NCBI RefSeq assembly: GCF_009727055.1
Contig: NW_024065286.1
Coordinates: 124,001 to 188,000 of the forward strand
Direction of reading: 5' to 3'
Length of the DNA: 64,000 bases
From: Benincasa hispida
Lineage: Eukaryota > Streptophyta > Magnoliopsida > Cucurbitales > Cucurbitaceae
Below, piece after piece: positions 24,007-35,054 of the stretch; position 1 is the stretch's first letter, and each line of letters starts with the position of its first letter. A program made the translations under genes and the position numbers. The notes below the pieces were generated by a model. It made no database searches. It was not told where the DNA came from and saw only the letters and a program-made list of their open reading frames with translations.

Positions 24007-26769
24007 CACTACTACAGAAATTAGATAATTACTTGATGCTTTTCCAAATGTCAGTAAAGGGTATACCTGACGCTTATATAAAACGTTGAGTATTTTGACT
24101 GTCAAGTATAGTGTGATAACTTGACTTCGAAAAAAACGTCAAGACAAATGTTTTCTTGATACAATTTTTGTATCAAGAAAGATAATACATTTGACATTGG
24201 TGGTATGTCAAGTCTATTGATTCTTGACATTGATTACATATCATATATGATAACTCTTGACGTTTTTTATTTGTCAAGTATATGTCTTTTTTTTTTTTTT
24301 CAAATTAAATGCCCCAATTGATGTTCTCATTTCCTTCCTTGTATTCCAACAATACAATTACATCAACTAAATAAATATTATACATTTAAGATCTATCAAA
24401 CTCAATATATTCACTAAAAATTCCATATGTTCAACTATGACCTTTCATATGAACACTCCTCACAAATTATCAACAATATTTCTCTTTCACATGTACATGC
24501 ACAAAATAAAATCTCAACTAGTGCTTTTGTATACAAAACTCAACTTTCAAACAATACACAAGTAACAAATTGTTTAATAAGTAACCTCTCAACAAAGTAC
24601 ATTATTTATCTATACATTGAGTTTTGAAGTCCAAAGATCGAGAACTAAGGGCCAGGCAAGCCATGTTTAACCAAGTCAACTGCAAAATAGAATAAAGGGC
24701 GATAACATTAAATTTCAAAATATAGAAATAAGTGTTAAGATAAAACAATGACAAAAAAAGTCAGCACAAGGAAAAAACGTTACATGATTGGCTTACTTTA
24801 TGCAATGGAAAAATATCATACTCGAGACTTAAAAAATATCTACGACTTAAAGTTAGAGAACTTACTGGAATTTCATTCATTCTATTCTGACCATATCCAG
24901 TATCAGGAGGAACAATTACCTTTCGCTGCAAAACAAAGAAAGATGGGAGAGATTTGAGAAAATATAATAAAGAGGAAGAAGATTATTAAACAAATCAAGC
25001 ATGCTAAAAATTTAAATAATAAGAATGCAGATACCTGTCGCCCAACTTTTACAACTTTCACAACTTATCTTATCTACAAGCAAATAAAATAGAGAATTTG
25101 GAAGCCCGATCTCATTTACAAATTTCATTAAAAAATACAACAAAGCAATCCAATCTTATCTACAAAATTTCATTCAAAAACTACAGAAATATGAAACCCA
25201 TTATTCAAATTTTCATTCACCCAAAATAACCGTTTAACTCCAAATAGATTACCCAAAGTGTGGTTGATTTGAATGCCACTTCAAAACTACAACAAAGTAA
25301 TCCAACCGACAAAAAGTTCAATAATAGTGGTTACAAAACACAAATTCCAGCAACTAGGTAACACATTCCAAAAGAGTTTCAAGGCCTTGATACCTATCAA
25401 AACGTCAAAAACATCGTTAACTTTGCTGGATAATGGCTCGAATCCCTTGAAATCTTTAAATTGAAAATAACTCAATTATTTGACCAATACTTCAATGGAT
25501 AACAAAGAACTATTAATACTAACCTCTAAACTTACTAAAACCTTGTCAAGATCGGTCTCAAATCTATTGGACAACAAAATCAATCTCATCATCAACAATT
25601 CAAACAATGAAATCATTACATAAGATGCTACATTATAACCAAATCACAAATTCATTCCAATACATCCAAAACATTACTCATAGTGTTTGCTCAAATCGAC
25701 GCTTCACCGAGCCTTGACCATCTTGCCTAAAAGAAAAAACAAACAAGAACACTCATAAAACTATAAAAAGCTCTTACTTGACAGGGGCAATGCGGCTGTA
25801 CGACGAATCCGGTGGAAGACTAACTGGATATGGTGAAGGACTGACCAAACCTGGTGCAAGGACTAACCAGATTTGGGTGGAGGCTAGGCTGGGCGATTGG
25901 CGCGGATCCGGTGGAGAACTGACCGGTGGGCATTGTACGGTGGCTGACTGGTGGCATCTGATTGGATCCGGTGTCATATGGTGCGGATCCGAAAACCCAT
26001 ACAAGACACCAAAAAACTTACCCAAAACGCCGATTTTGGAAAGTAATGATGCTGATGGCAGGTCTGAGATTGGGCGGAGGTAAGACATAACCACACGAGA
26101 GTCTGAACGAGAAAGATCAGATAGAGATGGAGAGACGCGATAGCGATGGGTGCAACGGAAGCCAAACCGACGGTACTTGCAGTTGGTCATTCGTTGGAGA
26201 TGCGGCACAGCGACGGTGGACACTGAATGATGGCCGGAGGAATTGTAAGTGGTGGCTGAAATCGAAGGTAATGGCTGGGTTATGGGAAGGAGACGAAATG
26301 TAGAGGAGGGAGAGAGAGTTATCATGAGGGGGGTTGCGGCGTGAGAGGGAGAAGAAGGGGGATTTAATAATTTGATAATTATTTTTTACTTATTTAAAAT
26401 AATAAGTTAATTATTTTTATATATTTTTTTTTTGATAATTTTGGTAGGATGGAAACCAAATTTGGGAGGAAATGAAAATAGGGGAGGGAGGGAAACAAAA
26501 AATAAAGATAAAAAAAGAAATTATTTTTATATTTTACTTGACATGAAAAATATGTCAAGTAAGGGCTTCTTATACTTGACACGAAAAACATGTTAAGTAA
26601 TGGTTCGAGTGAAAATATCCGAAACATTCCGTCAATCTCCTCTTTTTTTTTTTTAACCATTTTACTTGACATTTTCTTATGTAAAAGGTCATTACTTGAC
26701 GTTTTTTCCAAAGAAACGTCAAGTAATTAAAAACTACAAGTGTCAAGTAATGTAGATTTTGTAGTAGTA
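24007..26769. mobile_element. Non-autonomous CACTA (EnSpm/CMC) transposon, 2763 bp
   Basis: The left end is CACTACTACAGAAAT and the right end ATTTTGTAGTAGTA, the inverted complement except for the last base (A in place of G). The 3-bp flanks are CTA on both sides (24004-24006 and 26770-26772), as expected for CACTA elements. Excising it restores the LTR sequence around CATGTCTACTAATAT. Both subterminal zones carry many direct and inverted copies of ACTTGACGTTTT and TCAAGTAA motifs, typical of transposase-binding subterminal repeats in this superfamily. No transposase coding sequence is recognisable, so it must be mobilised in trans. It contains a GC-rich inner segment (25770-26340). Confidence 0.85.
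25770..26340. other. GC-rich inner segment of the CACTA element
   Basis: Base composition changes sharply from about 30% GC to a clearly GC-rich tract. It contains degenerate repeats of GGATCCGGTGGA with ACTGACC nearby. Open frames of 183 codons (minus) and 101 codons (plus) span it, but neither resembles a protein I know. They overlap on opposite strands, as expected when stop codons are rare in GC-rich DNA. It could be captured host sequence or a GC-rich subterminal region of the parent transposon. I do not assign a function. Confidence 0.55.
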
Positions 26770-27126
26770 CTAATATATGAATGATCAGGATCAGATCATT
26801 TGTGAGCACTTTTGTAACACCTACAAAGCGGGCCATACTCGTAGTGTTACCAGGATAAGGTACCCAGCTTATCCATATACTACAGATCATTTAGGTTATC
26901 ACTTAAACATGATCCACCTGTATATCTCCACATATATGTTTAAGTTACAATGATAACCGTTGATGTTAGTTTATTTGTTTGTGGTTAATGCAACTAAAAA
27001 TCTCATATATTTCATAGACAGAGTGGATAAAATATCAAATATTATTAATCACAGATATGTTTCTTCATACAAGGTTTACAAACCATAGAACCCTATGAGA
27101 TTTAGGGCATCAACCCCAACAACTGC

Positions 27127-27406
27127 ACCACTTACAATATCATCAAGTAACTAGAAGTAGACTTTCTATTGTCTAGATCTCTTGCCATATCTGAATCAGT
27201 GTACGCAACAAGTACTAGCTTTCCACCTCCAAATGTGAGCTTCAAATTGGAAAGTACCTCTAAAATATCTCATGATACACTTGACTGCCTCCCAATGCTA
27301 TTTTCCTGAATTTGACATAAAACGGCTAATAACACCAAACACGTGAGCAATATCAGATCTAGTACATACCATGAAATACATCAAGCTCCCAACCACTGAA
27401 GCATAA
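27127..27406 (-). pseudogene. Copia Pol fragment: end of RT / start of RNase H
   Basis: Minus-strand translation across frames gives ASVVGSLMYFMVCTRSDIA, HWEAVKCIMRYFRGT and, in another frame, a match to the usual GGGK…TDSDMAGD…NRKSTSGYL region, the standard copia sequence between RT and RNase H. It carries stops and frameshifts. It is bounded by the solo LTR on one side and the gypsy remnant on the other. Confidence 0.8.
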
Positions 27407-27462
27407 TGTAACACCTGGAGTGTTTAACTTTCGAGGACGAAAATTCTTTGAGGAGGGAAGAA

Positions 27463-29688
27463 TGTAACATCCCGCACATTTTTTTATATAATAATACAAT
27501 TTCAGTAACGTTATCCTTGGTAATTCAATAATTGCTTATTTGGAGGTTTTTTTAAGAATTTTGGACTTTAAGTGTAATTGCGGGAATTTAATTATTGATG
27601 TTGGAAAATTATTTATTAGGAATTGATGGCAGGAATTAATTCCATTTGGAAAGGAGGGATTTTAAAGAAATAATGTGGATTAAGAAAAGAATAAAATAAA
27701 ATCTATATATTTATTTTTATTCAATTCTTTTCTTTTCTTTCTTTTCTTTTTCTTTTTCTTTTCTTCCTTTCCCTTCCTTCTCCTTTCACGTGCAGCAGCC
27801 CTAAGTCCTCTTCCCCGATTCGAGCCGTCGCCCAGCCACCACTCTCCGTCACTCGTCCTCCGCGAGCCAGCCACCTCGCCTCTTTAGCCAACCCAACCCA
27901 CGCTCGTCACGCCTCGCCGCAGAAGCTCGGCCCCCGGCCATTTTGCCCAACCGAAACCCCACTCAGTCGTCCTTTCCCTTCAGCAAGCGCGCCACCCTTG
28001 CCAAGACCCAATCTGCGCTCATTCGTCGTTTTTGACTTTAGCTTTTGGCCGCCCTCCACACTCGCCTAGCTGCCGATCGAAACGCAGCTGCTGCTACAAC
28101 CGTCGACTCCATCCCTGTCTCTGTTTCAACACTACTGTAGCCAAGGTACCGCCTGCGTCTGCACTATTTACATCGGTCCGACCAGCTTCATCCGTCCAAT
28201 TCTGCCGTTTTTTTCTTTCGGTCACGACCGTCGCCGCCGCTGTCATTGGGTCTCATTGGATTCTTGAATAATTTGGGTAAGAGTTGAGTTTTGGCTTTTT
28301 CTTTGAGGGGTTTGATTATCCCATTTTGATTTCAGGTTAAAATTGTTAATCTCTTATTTTGGACTATAGATTCAAGGATTTGGAGATTTTGAGACATTGC
28401 TTTGAAGTTTGAGACTATTTCGATAGATTTGGTAAGTTTTTGGGTAAGTATTTCGGTTGGTTGTCTTTTGGGTAAGAGTACTGGTGAAAAATTAAGTTAT
28501 TAATTTTGGATTCAAATTATGTTCAGGTTGGATTTGTGACTTACAGTTGTTGGGTTGTATTGGTTGTATTGATTTTGTAGCATGGGGTGCGTTCGGACCA
28601 ACACATTTTGGTCCTGATTTAAGATTCATCTAGGCTAGGAGGAAGATTATTTTGCTCGTCGCTTAGACATAATTTTGGGTAAGTAATCTTACCACTGGAA
28701 CTGCCCACGGGCCAGGCTTTAGTTGTATGCTAGCATGATGAGTGTATGTTATGGTAAATTATTAGCATGTTGATTGATAGTATGACCTGAATCAAAGTAT
28801 TGTTCTGGCACGAGTTCTGAATTGTTTAAATACACACCTAAGCACTTGATCGTTTAGTATGTGATGGTATGTGTTTTCAATAGTCGACGTATGACCTGCT
28901 GGTGTTGAGGCATACTTGTATGTTGTAGAATTATGATGTAAGGTTTACATGAATGTTGTATATTATGTTGTTGAGGATTATGTGTATGTGATGGAGCCAT
29001 GGTACCAAGGATTTCATGTATGTTTTAGAATTGTATGGTGTTGATTCTTTGAACGTTGAGACTGTGTGAATATCCTCATTGATTTAGTTAGATGCTCACC
29101 AGTTTCGCGTTTCCTTCGGGATTCACCAGTTTCGCGTTTCCTTCGGGATTCACCAGTTTTGTGTTTCCTCCGGGATTCACCAGTTTTGTGGGCATACTTA
29201 ACTACAATAGGATAGGACTCAGTCTCTTGTCTGTTTCATGTATTTATGTGCCATATATGGGTATCTAGAGGACATAGATGTCTAGCCTTACCCCAGTGGT
29301 GGGGCTACTTATTGATTATTTCATACTCATTCTTTCTTATGTTGATGTTTCAGGAAAAAGTAACGATGTACCCGCGATGGCATATCGAAATTCGTGATCG
29401 TGTCACTGGGACTAGACCTTTCGCTTCCGCATTTTGAAATCTATTATTTGTTTTTACTATTTAAAATTTATTACTAAGGATTATTTCTTTTTAATGCCTT
29501 AGATTAGCCTTTAAGAATTTTGGGTACCCTATAAACTGTTTTAACAATTGTATTTAATAAACCTCTTTTGAACTTCTCTTATTTAATTAGCATTTATTTC
29601 AAATAACTGAGCATCGTTTTTAAAATTTTGTACATGAATTTATTTTAGTAACGACCTTACCTAAGTCCTAAGGGGTCGGGTCGTTACA
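27463..29688 (+). repeat. 3' LTR of the gypsy remnant
   Basis: 2226 bases from TGTAACATCCCG to GTCGTTACA. It has a CT-rich then GC-rich section (27720-28270), and 27-bp tandem repeats at 29098-29200. Open frames inside (for example 28032-28271) are chance products of the GC-rich section. Confidence 0.85.
29098..29200 (+). repeat. 27-bp tandem repeat in gypsy LTR
   Basis: About 3.5 copies of a unit starting CACCAGTTTCGCGTTTCCTT and ending CGGGATT. The later copies have TTGTG in place of TCGCG. Confidence 0.85.
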
Positions 29689-30520
29689 CATAAGGGATCT
29701 TGCTCATATCTTCCTTCTCTTTATCTGTAGAAGGACTTTGTTTTCTATTCAATTTGAAGTGACTGAATAAAGGAGAACCGACCGATTTCGTTTTATTCAT
29801 GTTGAAATGCTCAAGCACCTTCTCCAAGTATTGCTCCTGTGACATATATAATTTCTTGGAAGCTATGTCTCGAATTATTCGAATTCTAAGATTTTTCTTT
29901 ATCGGCCTCAAATCTTTCATGGCAAAGGATTTGCTCAATTGTTTCTTCAACCTGTCAATTATTGAAACATTCCTACCAACGATCAAAATGTCATCAACAT
30001 AAAACAATAATACGATAAAATCATTATAAGAAAATTTTTGGACAAAAATACAATGATCAAAAGTAGTCTTTTGTAGCCTTGCTCCCCCATAACTGACTCA
30101 AACTTCTTATACCACTGCCTCGGTGCCTGTTTCAACCCATAAAGGCTTTTCTTCAATTTACATACCAGATTCTCTTGCCTTTTTGCTCAAAACCCTCTGG
30201 TTGTTCCATGTAGATTTCTTTATCTAAGTCACCATGAAGAAATGCAGTCTTAACATCCATCTGCTTAACCTCTAAGTCAAGACTAGCTGCCAAACTCATT
30301 ACTACACGTATAGAAGACATCTTGAGAATTGGAGCAAAAATTTCATCAAAGTCGACACTTTTCTTCTAGATGAACCTTTTGACAACCAATTTGACTTTGT
30401 AATGCGGATTGAGGTATGTTCTTCCTGTTTCACTCTATAAACCCACTTATTTTTCAGTGCGACTTTTTCTTTAGGCAATTTCATAAGCTCAAGAGTGTAG
30501 TTTTCATGTAAAGACTTCAT
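29684..30520 (-). pseudogene. Copia reverse transcriptase (degenerate)
   Basis: The minus strand gives, near the start, KWVYRVKQEEHTS (the usual NKWVYKIK region). Later comes the catalytic [13 protein letters not shown] motif (YVDD at about 29999), followed by KKQLSKSFAMKDL and EQYLEKVLEHFNM, standard copia RT sequence. Between 30300 and 30007 the frame is broken several times. After SKIPYV the sequence is interrupted by the gypsy insertion and resumes at 27406. It cannot make an active enzyme. Confidence 0.9.
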
Positions 30521-30999
30521 CTAATCTTTCATCGCATCAATCTACTTTCTTTTGTGCTCATCTTCTATGGCCTCTTCATAACTCTCAAGCTCTCCCCCAG
30601 CAGTCAATAATAAATATTCAATAGCTGAATATCTTGTTGATGGACGTCAATCTCTGACAGATCTCCTGAGTGAAACATCTGTAGGAACTTCTGTTTTTGA
30701 CAACTGTTCTTGAATGCTGTTATCTGCCTCAATCTATTCAAAACCCTCATCTGTATCACCAAACTGATCATTCTAAACCTCATTTTCTATCTGTACTGAA
30801 GATGGTGTCAAAGAACTGAACTCAAATCAATCAGATCATCAGTGTGCTCAAACTCTGTTTTATCTTCTCAATGTCTAGTATCGTTTAGTCTTCAACAAAC
30901 GTAACATCTCGACTTTTTATGAGCTTCCTCTGTCCTGGATAATATAATCTATAACCGAACTCATCTTGTCCATAGCCAAGAAATACACATGGTCTAGTC

Positions 31000-31708
31000 T
31001 TTGATCAAGCTTTGATCTCTCATCTTTAGGAATATGAACAAAAGCTTTACGCCAAAGACACGTAGGTGATCATAAGATATATCTTTATTTGACTATATTC
31101 TGTCCAAAACTTTTGATCCCAAAGAAACACATGGTGTGAGATTCAAAACATGTACAACTTTATTCAATGCTTCACCCTAGAACGATTGCGATAACTATGA
31201 CTCTGATAGCAAATATCTCATTCTCTCAACTAATGTTCTGTTCATTCTCTCAACTACCCCATTTAGCTGAGGAGTCTTAGCAGGTGTCTTTTGATGTGAA
31301 AACCATGATTTTTGCAATACTCATCAAAAGATCCACAATACTCACCTCCATTATCAGTCCTAATACATTTCAAAATTTTTAGCAGTTTCTCTCTCAACAA
31401 GGGCATGAAATTGTTTAAACTGTAACACCTGATCTTTAGTCTTCAAGGTATAGACCCACATTTTCCTTGAATGATTCATAATAAACATCACAAAAATATG
31501 AACACCTCAAAGTGTTTTTATTTTTCATAGACCACACACATTAGAATTGTAACCAGGTCTATACACTTTGTTTCTTTCAATGCTGAGATGACTTAAAAGT
31601 AACTCTAGCTTACTTTCCTGCCAAAACAATGAGGACACCTTTTTAGGGATGCACTCTTTATATCAGGAAGATGATTTTTCTTGGCTAAAATCTTCAAACC
31701 CTTTTCAC
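31000..31708 (-). pseudogene. Copia integrase core (degenerate)
   Basis: Minus-strand translation shows the DDE-integrase segment LLKILKCIRTDNGGEYCGSFDEY at about 31385-31317, holding the second catalytic Asp of the family, followed by a stretch resembling the PxxN…MNRT region (31200-31270). The frame is heavily broken and no long ORF remains. Confidence 0.75.
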
Positions 31709-32302
31709 TCATGTGACTGAGTCTTTTATGCCAAGCTCAATACTCATTTCATCATTCACTGTATTTATACCACAATTAGTGATCTTAGCCTCCATATAAT
31801 ACAATGAGGAATATTTATCTTCTTTAGCTACCACCATAGAGCCTTTAGTGAGCTTCCACTTTCCATCATAGAAGGTATTGCAGTAACCTTCATCATCAAG
31901 CTTACCTGTAGAAATCAAGTTCAAGCGAATATCAAGAATGTGCTTCACATTCTTCAAAATCAGCTCAGAACCATTCTTATTCTCTAAGTGTACATCTTCG
32001 ATGACACCTTCTTTTGCTGATCCATCATTACCCATCTTAACACTGCCGAAATCACCAGGTGTATAGGATGCAAGGAAATCCCTCTTTGATGTAGCATGAA
32101 CTGAGGCACTACTGTCAACTACCCAACTGCATTGTTGTATAGCAAGATTTATAACATCACCGTCGAATAAGATGTAAAAATATTCAGTGGCTACAGTAAT
32201 TGTGTCTGCATCACTGTCATCGTCATTCTTCTTTTCCTTCCCTTTATCATGTTTATTATCTCTTTTAAATTTCTGATAATGCTTCTTTATATGCTCTTTC
32301 AC
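31709..32302 (-). pseudogene. Copia zinc knuckle, protease and GAG-pre-integrase domain
   Basis: A 197-codon open stretch on the minus strand. The zinc knuckle just upstream reads CHYCHVKEHIKKHY, so the last Cys of CCHC is replaced. Protease follows as WVVDSSASVHAT, where the usual DSGAS/DTGAS triad Gly is Ser. The segment SVKMGN…VKHILDIRLNLIST is the conserved post-protease part, and the GAG-pre-integrase region follows (YCNTFYDGKWKLTKGSMVVA). Both altered residues suggest an inactive protein even before the frameshift that separates it from gag. Confidence 0.85.
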
Positions 32303-32829
32303 ATGACAATAATGACACTCAACATTTGCAAACCGCCGCTCTTACTTTTGCTTCTGTCTTTCTCCGTCGGACCTTTACTCTTACTCCCCATTCTTTCATT
32401 AATAAGAACATCTGATTGTGAAGAAGTGCCTTGTGAATTTCTTCTCATCTCCTTGTTCAATATGTTACTTTTTACTAAGTCCATATTTAATACACCATTT
32501 GGGACTAAGTTTGATAACGAAGTTCTAAATGTTTCCCATGAGTCTGGCAATGTACCAAGGACTCATAATCCATGTATCTCATCCTCAAACTTGATATTCA
32601 TCCTAGATAACTGATTAATGATACCTTGGAATGTATTCAAGTGATCTAATATGGGTGTTCCATCTTGATACTTCAACATTATCATTTGTTTGATCGAAAA
32701 TATTTTATTGTTACCAGTTTTAGGGGCACATAGTGACTCAAGCTTGTTCCATATAGTTCGTGCATGAGTTTCTTCACCAATATGGTTTAGAAAATGATCT
32801 TTTACCCATAGTCTCATAATCCCACACAC
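32299..32829 (-). pseudogene. Copia gag (UBN2-type) with nonsense codon and frameshift
   Basis: Two minus-strand segments are in the same frame: one with THARTIWNKLESL and KQMIMLKYQDG, the other with LPDSWETFRTSLSN and MDLVKSNILNKEMRRNSQG. Both are typical of the UBN2/gag-polypeptide region of copia elements. They are separated by a single stop at 32563-32565. A frameshift near 32300-32350 then disconnects gag from the zinc knuckle and protease. Confidence 0.85.
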
Positions 32830-33027
32830 TTTTCTATGACATAATTCTCATTATCAGTTTTATCATCAGGCATCTCTTTAGAAAAAACTGGAAGGTGCAA
32901 ATCATTCACATATAAAATATCTTCTATCTATCTTTTCCAAACTTGATAATTTGACCCATTAAGGGTAACCATCTTAGCCGAACTAGTATCTATATTCAAT
33001 ACAAGGCAAACCCAATTCACTCAACCT

Positions 33028-33043
33028 GTCTCTAATACCACTT
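33028..33043 (-). other. Primer-binding site of copia element 1
   Basis: The minus strand reads AAAGTGGTATTAGAGAC directly after the LTR end (…ATCCCAACA). TGGTATTAGAG is one base off TGGTATCAGAG, the complement of the 3' end of initiator tRNA-Met used by most plant LTR elements. It fixes the element's orientation as minus. Confidence 0.8.
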
Positions 33044-33130
33044 TGTTGGGATATCCCACTCTTGTATGAATCTAATATAATACTAATTAACTAGCAACAA
33101 CAATAATAACACAAGCAATTTTAACGTGAT
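33044..33130 (-). repeat. Truncated 5' LTR of copia element 1
   Basis: 87 bases match the start of the LTR at 21407 (TGTTGGGAT…ACTCTTGT…AGCAATTTTAACGTG). The match then stops abruptly and the next LTR begins. The missing part of this LTR was not found to the right. Confidence 0.8.
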
Positions 33131-35054
33131 TAAGATGCATTAGTGATATGTTAAGGGATGTCATGCGTTTTTCCTTGAGATGAATGCATTTTTATCACAA
33201 AGAATCCTAATTGTTCTAATCTTTACGAGACAATAACTTGTATTTCCACAAGTTATCATATAACTTTGAAGAACTCTCTTCAACTTCAAATTTAGCTTGA
33301 ATTTCTACAGGAACTCTTTGTAGACCACCACTTGATCTTTTCTATTATTCTTTGGACCTTAGATTGAATTATGAGATTCAAAATGAGCTTGAATTTAAGG
33401 AATTTTGGAGAGAGAAAGACTACATTTTCTAGTTGAGTTGAAGAACTGTTCTTCCTCAAAAGCCAGCAACAAAATCAACTTGCATGACCACAATTCTCAA
33501 TCTTTGAATTAAGTATTTGTTCTCCTTCAACATTTCATTGATCTTCACAAGAGAATGACACCTCAATTGAAGAAGATAGTGGAATTTCATGGTGTTTAAT
33601 GTGGGATAAATCCACTAAGTAGAATTTCTCATATTTTCAATTGAATTTAAAATTCAATTTATAAATTTTGAAATCTTAATTTCAATTTTGAATTATATAT
33701 ATATTTAGTAATTAATATAATATATAATTTCATTAGTTTTATTAATTTTTAGTAAAATTATTTTTTAACAATAAATTAAACTATTTAATTAATCAAAATT
33801 AATTTAATATCAAATATTAAATTAATTAAACGCCAATTCCAAAAACATAAATCTTTATTTATGTATTTAATATTCAAATCGAATTTAAATATTATCCAAT
33901 TCTCCAATTTCGTTTAATACGATAACTAAACATGTAATTATATCATATATAATTACTAATTCCCTTAATTAGAATTTGAACGCTTCAAATTTACTCATCA
34001 CGTTATTCTAAGGTTTAATCTATTTGTGAGCTAGTAGGAGACCTAATGAACCTACAGATCATGGGCTCCAACGATCCGAGATTAACCGACTAAATTTTTT
34101 AACCCGAATTAACCAACATTCATTAACTACCGGGTCACTTCACTAAAGCCCAGTAGTTGCATTCCCCTCACTGTAGATATATTTTTATACACTTGATTTA
34201 ACCATAATCAGTAAGTCGATCTTTCATAGGTTGTTTATAATAACGACTGGGTCAAATATTGTTTTACCCCCGAAATTACATCTTGCTTCTTAAGTCATAC
34301 TGATCCTCTAATGAACAATTGGTTTGTGATCCAATCATTAAACTGAGTCTCTCTCGGGCCAATGAGATGGTGGAGCCCTTTGTTTAGGACCTGAAATTAG
34401 TACTTAAGAGAAATAACTCTCTATTAATCTTAAATGCGGGTAGGAGTGAATTCCATTTTGTACCCTACATCCCCAACTATCTACTCGGACTTACCCTTGA
34501 AATGGGAGGCTTATTGCGCCGACACTGTTGAGTCAACCCTCACCCATGCAAATCTAAGGATAATCTTGAATAAACAGAAGTTTATAGTTAGCTCAGAATT
34601 AAGGTCGAGTTACCTAGGTCATCTATTTGGAATAGTCAGTCTTAAATAGTAAACAACGTTATAAATTAAGAGTGACTTATTTCTTGGTTTGGTCTTATAT
34701 AAACTCATTGCATAGGACGTCCCCACTGGCATGTCTCCACATGAACGATTCAGGATTACAACGTATGTACTGAATACAGAGTAGTTCGCATCCAATAGTG
34801 TTATCAGAATAAGGTACCCAACCTTATTCGTATACTAAAAACCGTTTTGGCTATTTACTCGAACTTGATCTATCCTTATGTCACCATATAAAGTCCAAAT
34901 ATTCATGTAATAGCCATGGATCTTAATTTATTGGATTTAGGCTTTTACAAGTGCAATTTACATATTCAATAACTTATTTATTGAATAAACTTCAATAACA
35001 TCTTTATTTCAAGAATATTTAAAAATTGCGAGTTTTAGGACATACAACCTAATA
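33131..35054 (-). repeat. LTR of family B (~1.9 kb), probably complete
   Basis: About 1.9 kb of LTR-like sequence whose right half matches 40859-41828 (for example AATGAACAATTGGTTTGTGA, CATGTCTCCACATGAACGA). It is also distantly related to family A (shared ACTAAAG…TGTAGATATATTT and TCCTCTAATGAACAAT segments). The right border adjoins copia integrase sequence and the left border adjoins the broken LTR of copia element 1. The small ORF at 34434-34649 is within LTR sequence and is not a gene. Confidence 0.65.

Larger units (their letters stand above)
22371..27121 (-). mobile_element. Solo LTR (family A), itself split by a CACTA element
   Basis: On the plus strand it runs from TAAAGGAACTCG (TG of the usual TGAAGGAAC start mutated to TA) to CATCAACCCCAACA. 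It is flanked by ATTGC (22366-22370) and ACTGC (27122-27126), a 5-bp target duplication with one change. Removing it rejoins the copia RNase H sequence (…SGAVSWQ…). Without the inner CACTA element and its TSD the LTR is about 1985 bases. Orientation is taken from a related copy at 62084 that has a primer-binding site beside it. No internal domain remains, so this is a solo LTR formed by LTR-LTR recombination. Confidence 0.85.
27407..29688 (+). mobile_element. Internally deleted Ty3/gypsy retrotransposon
   Basis: The insertion is bounded by a perfect 5-bp duplication CATAA (27402-27406 and 29689-29693). It starts with 9 bases of LTR (TGTAACACC, 27407-27415), jumps directly to the 3' end of an internal domain (27416-27462) with polypurine tract GAGGAGGGAAGAA, and is followed by a full LTR (27463-29688, TGTAACATCCCG…GGGTCGTTACA, 2226 bases). 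Thus nearly all of the 5' LTR and all coding sequence are gone, while the outer ends and target duplication are intact. The TGTAACATCCCG start and GAGGACGAAAATTC internal tail are typical of plant gypsy elements. Confidence 0.85.
21407..33130 (-). mobile_element. Decayed Ty1/copia retrotransposon carrying nested insertions
   Basis: The element reads on the minus strand: partial 5' LTR (33044-33130), primer-binding site, gag, protease, integrase, reverse transcriptase, RNase H, polypurine tract and 3' LTR (21407-about 21977). The gene order with integrase before RT places it in copia. It is split twice: a solo LTR with an inner CACTA element (22371-27121) sits inside RNase H, and an internally deleted gypsy element (27407-29688) sits between the RT and RNase H regions. 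Coding parts carry stops and frameshifts, so it is dead. The 5' LTR stops matching the 3' LTR at about 33130, where another LTR begins. Confidence 0.9.

Noticed and set aside
25774..26325. 183-codon minus-strand ORF
   Set aside because: It lies in a GC-rich part of a CACTA element, overlaps an open frame on the other strand and resembles no known protein.
28032..28271. 79-codon ORF rich in Ser/Pro/Arg
   Set aside because: It is inside the gypsy LTR and explained by GC-rich sequence.
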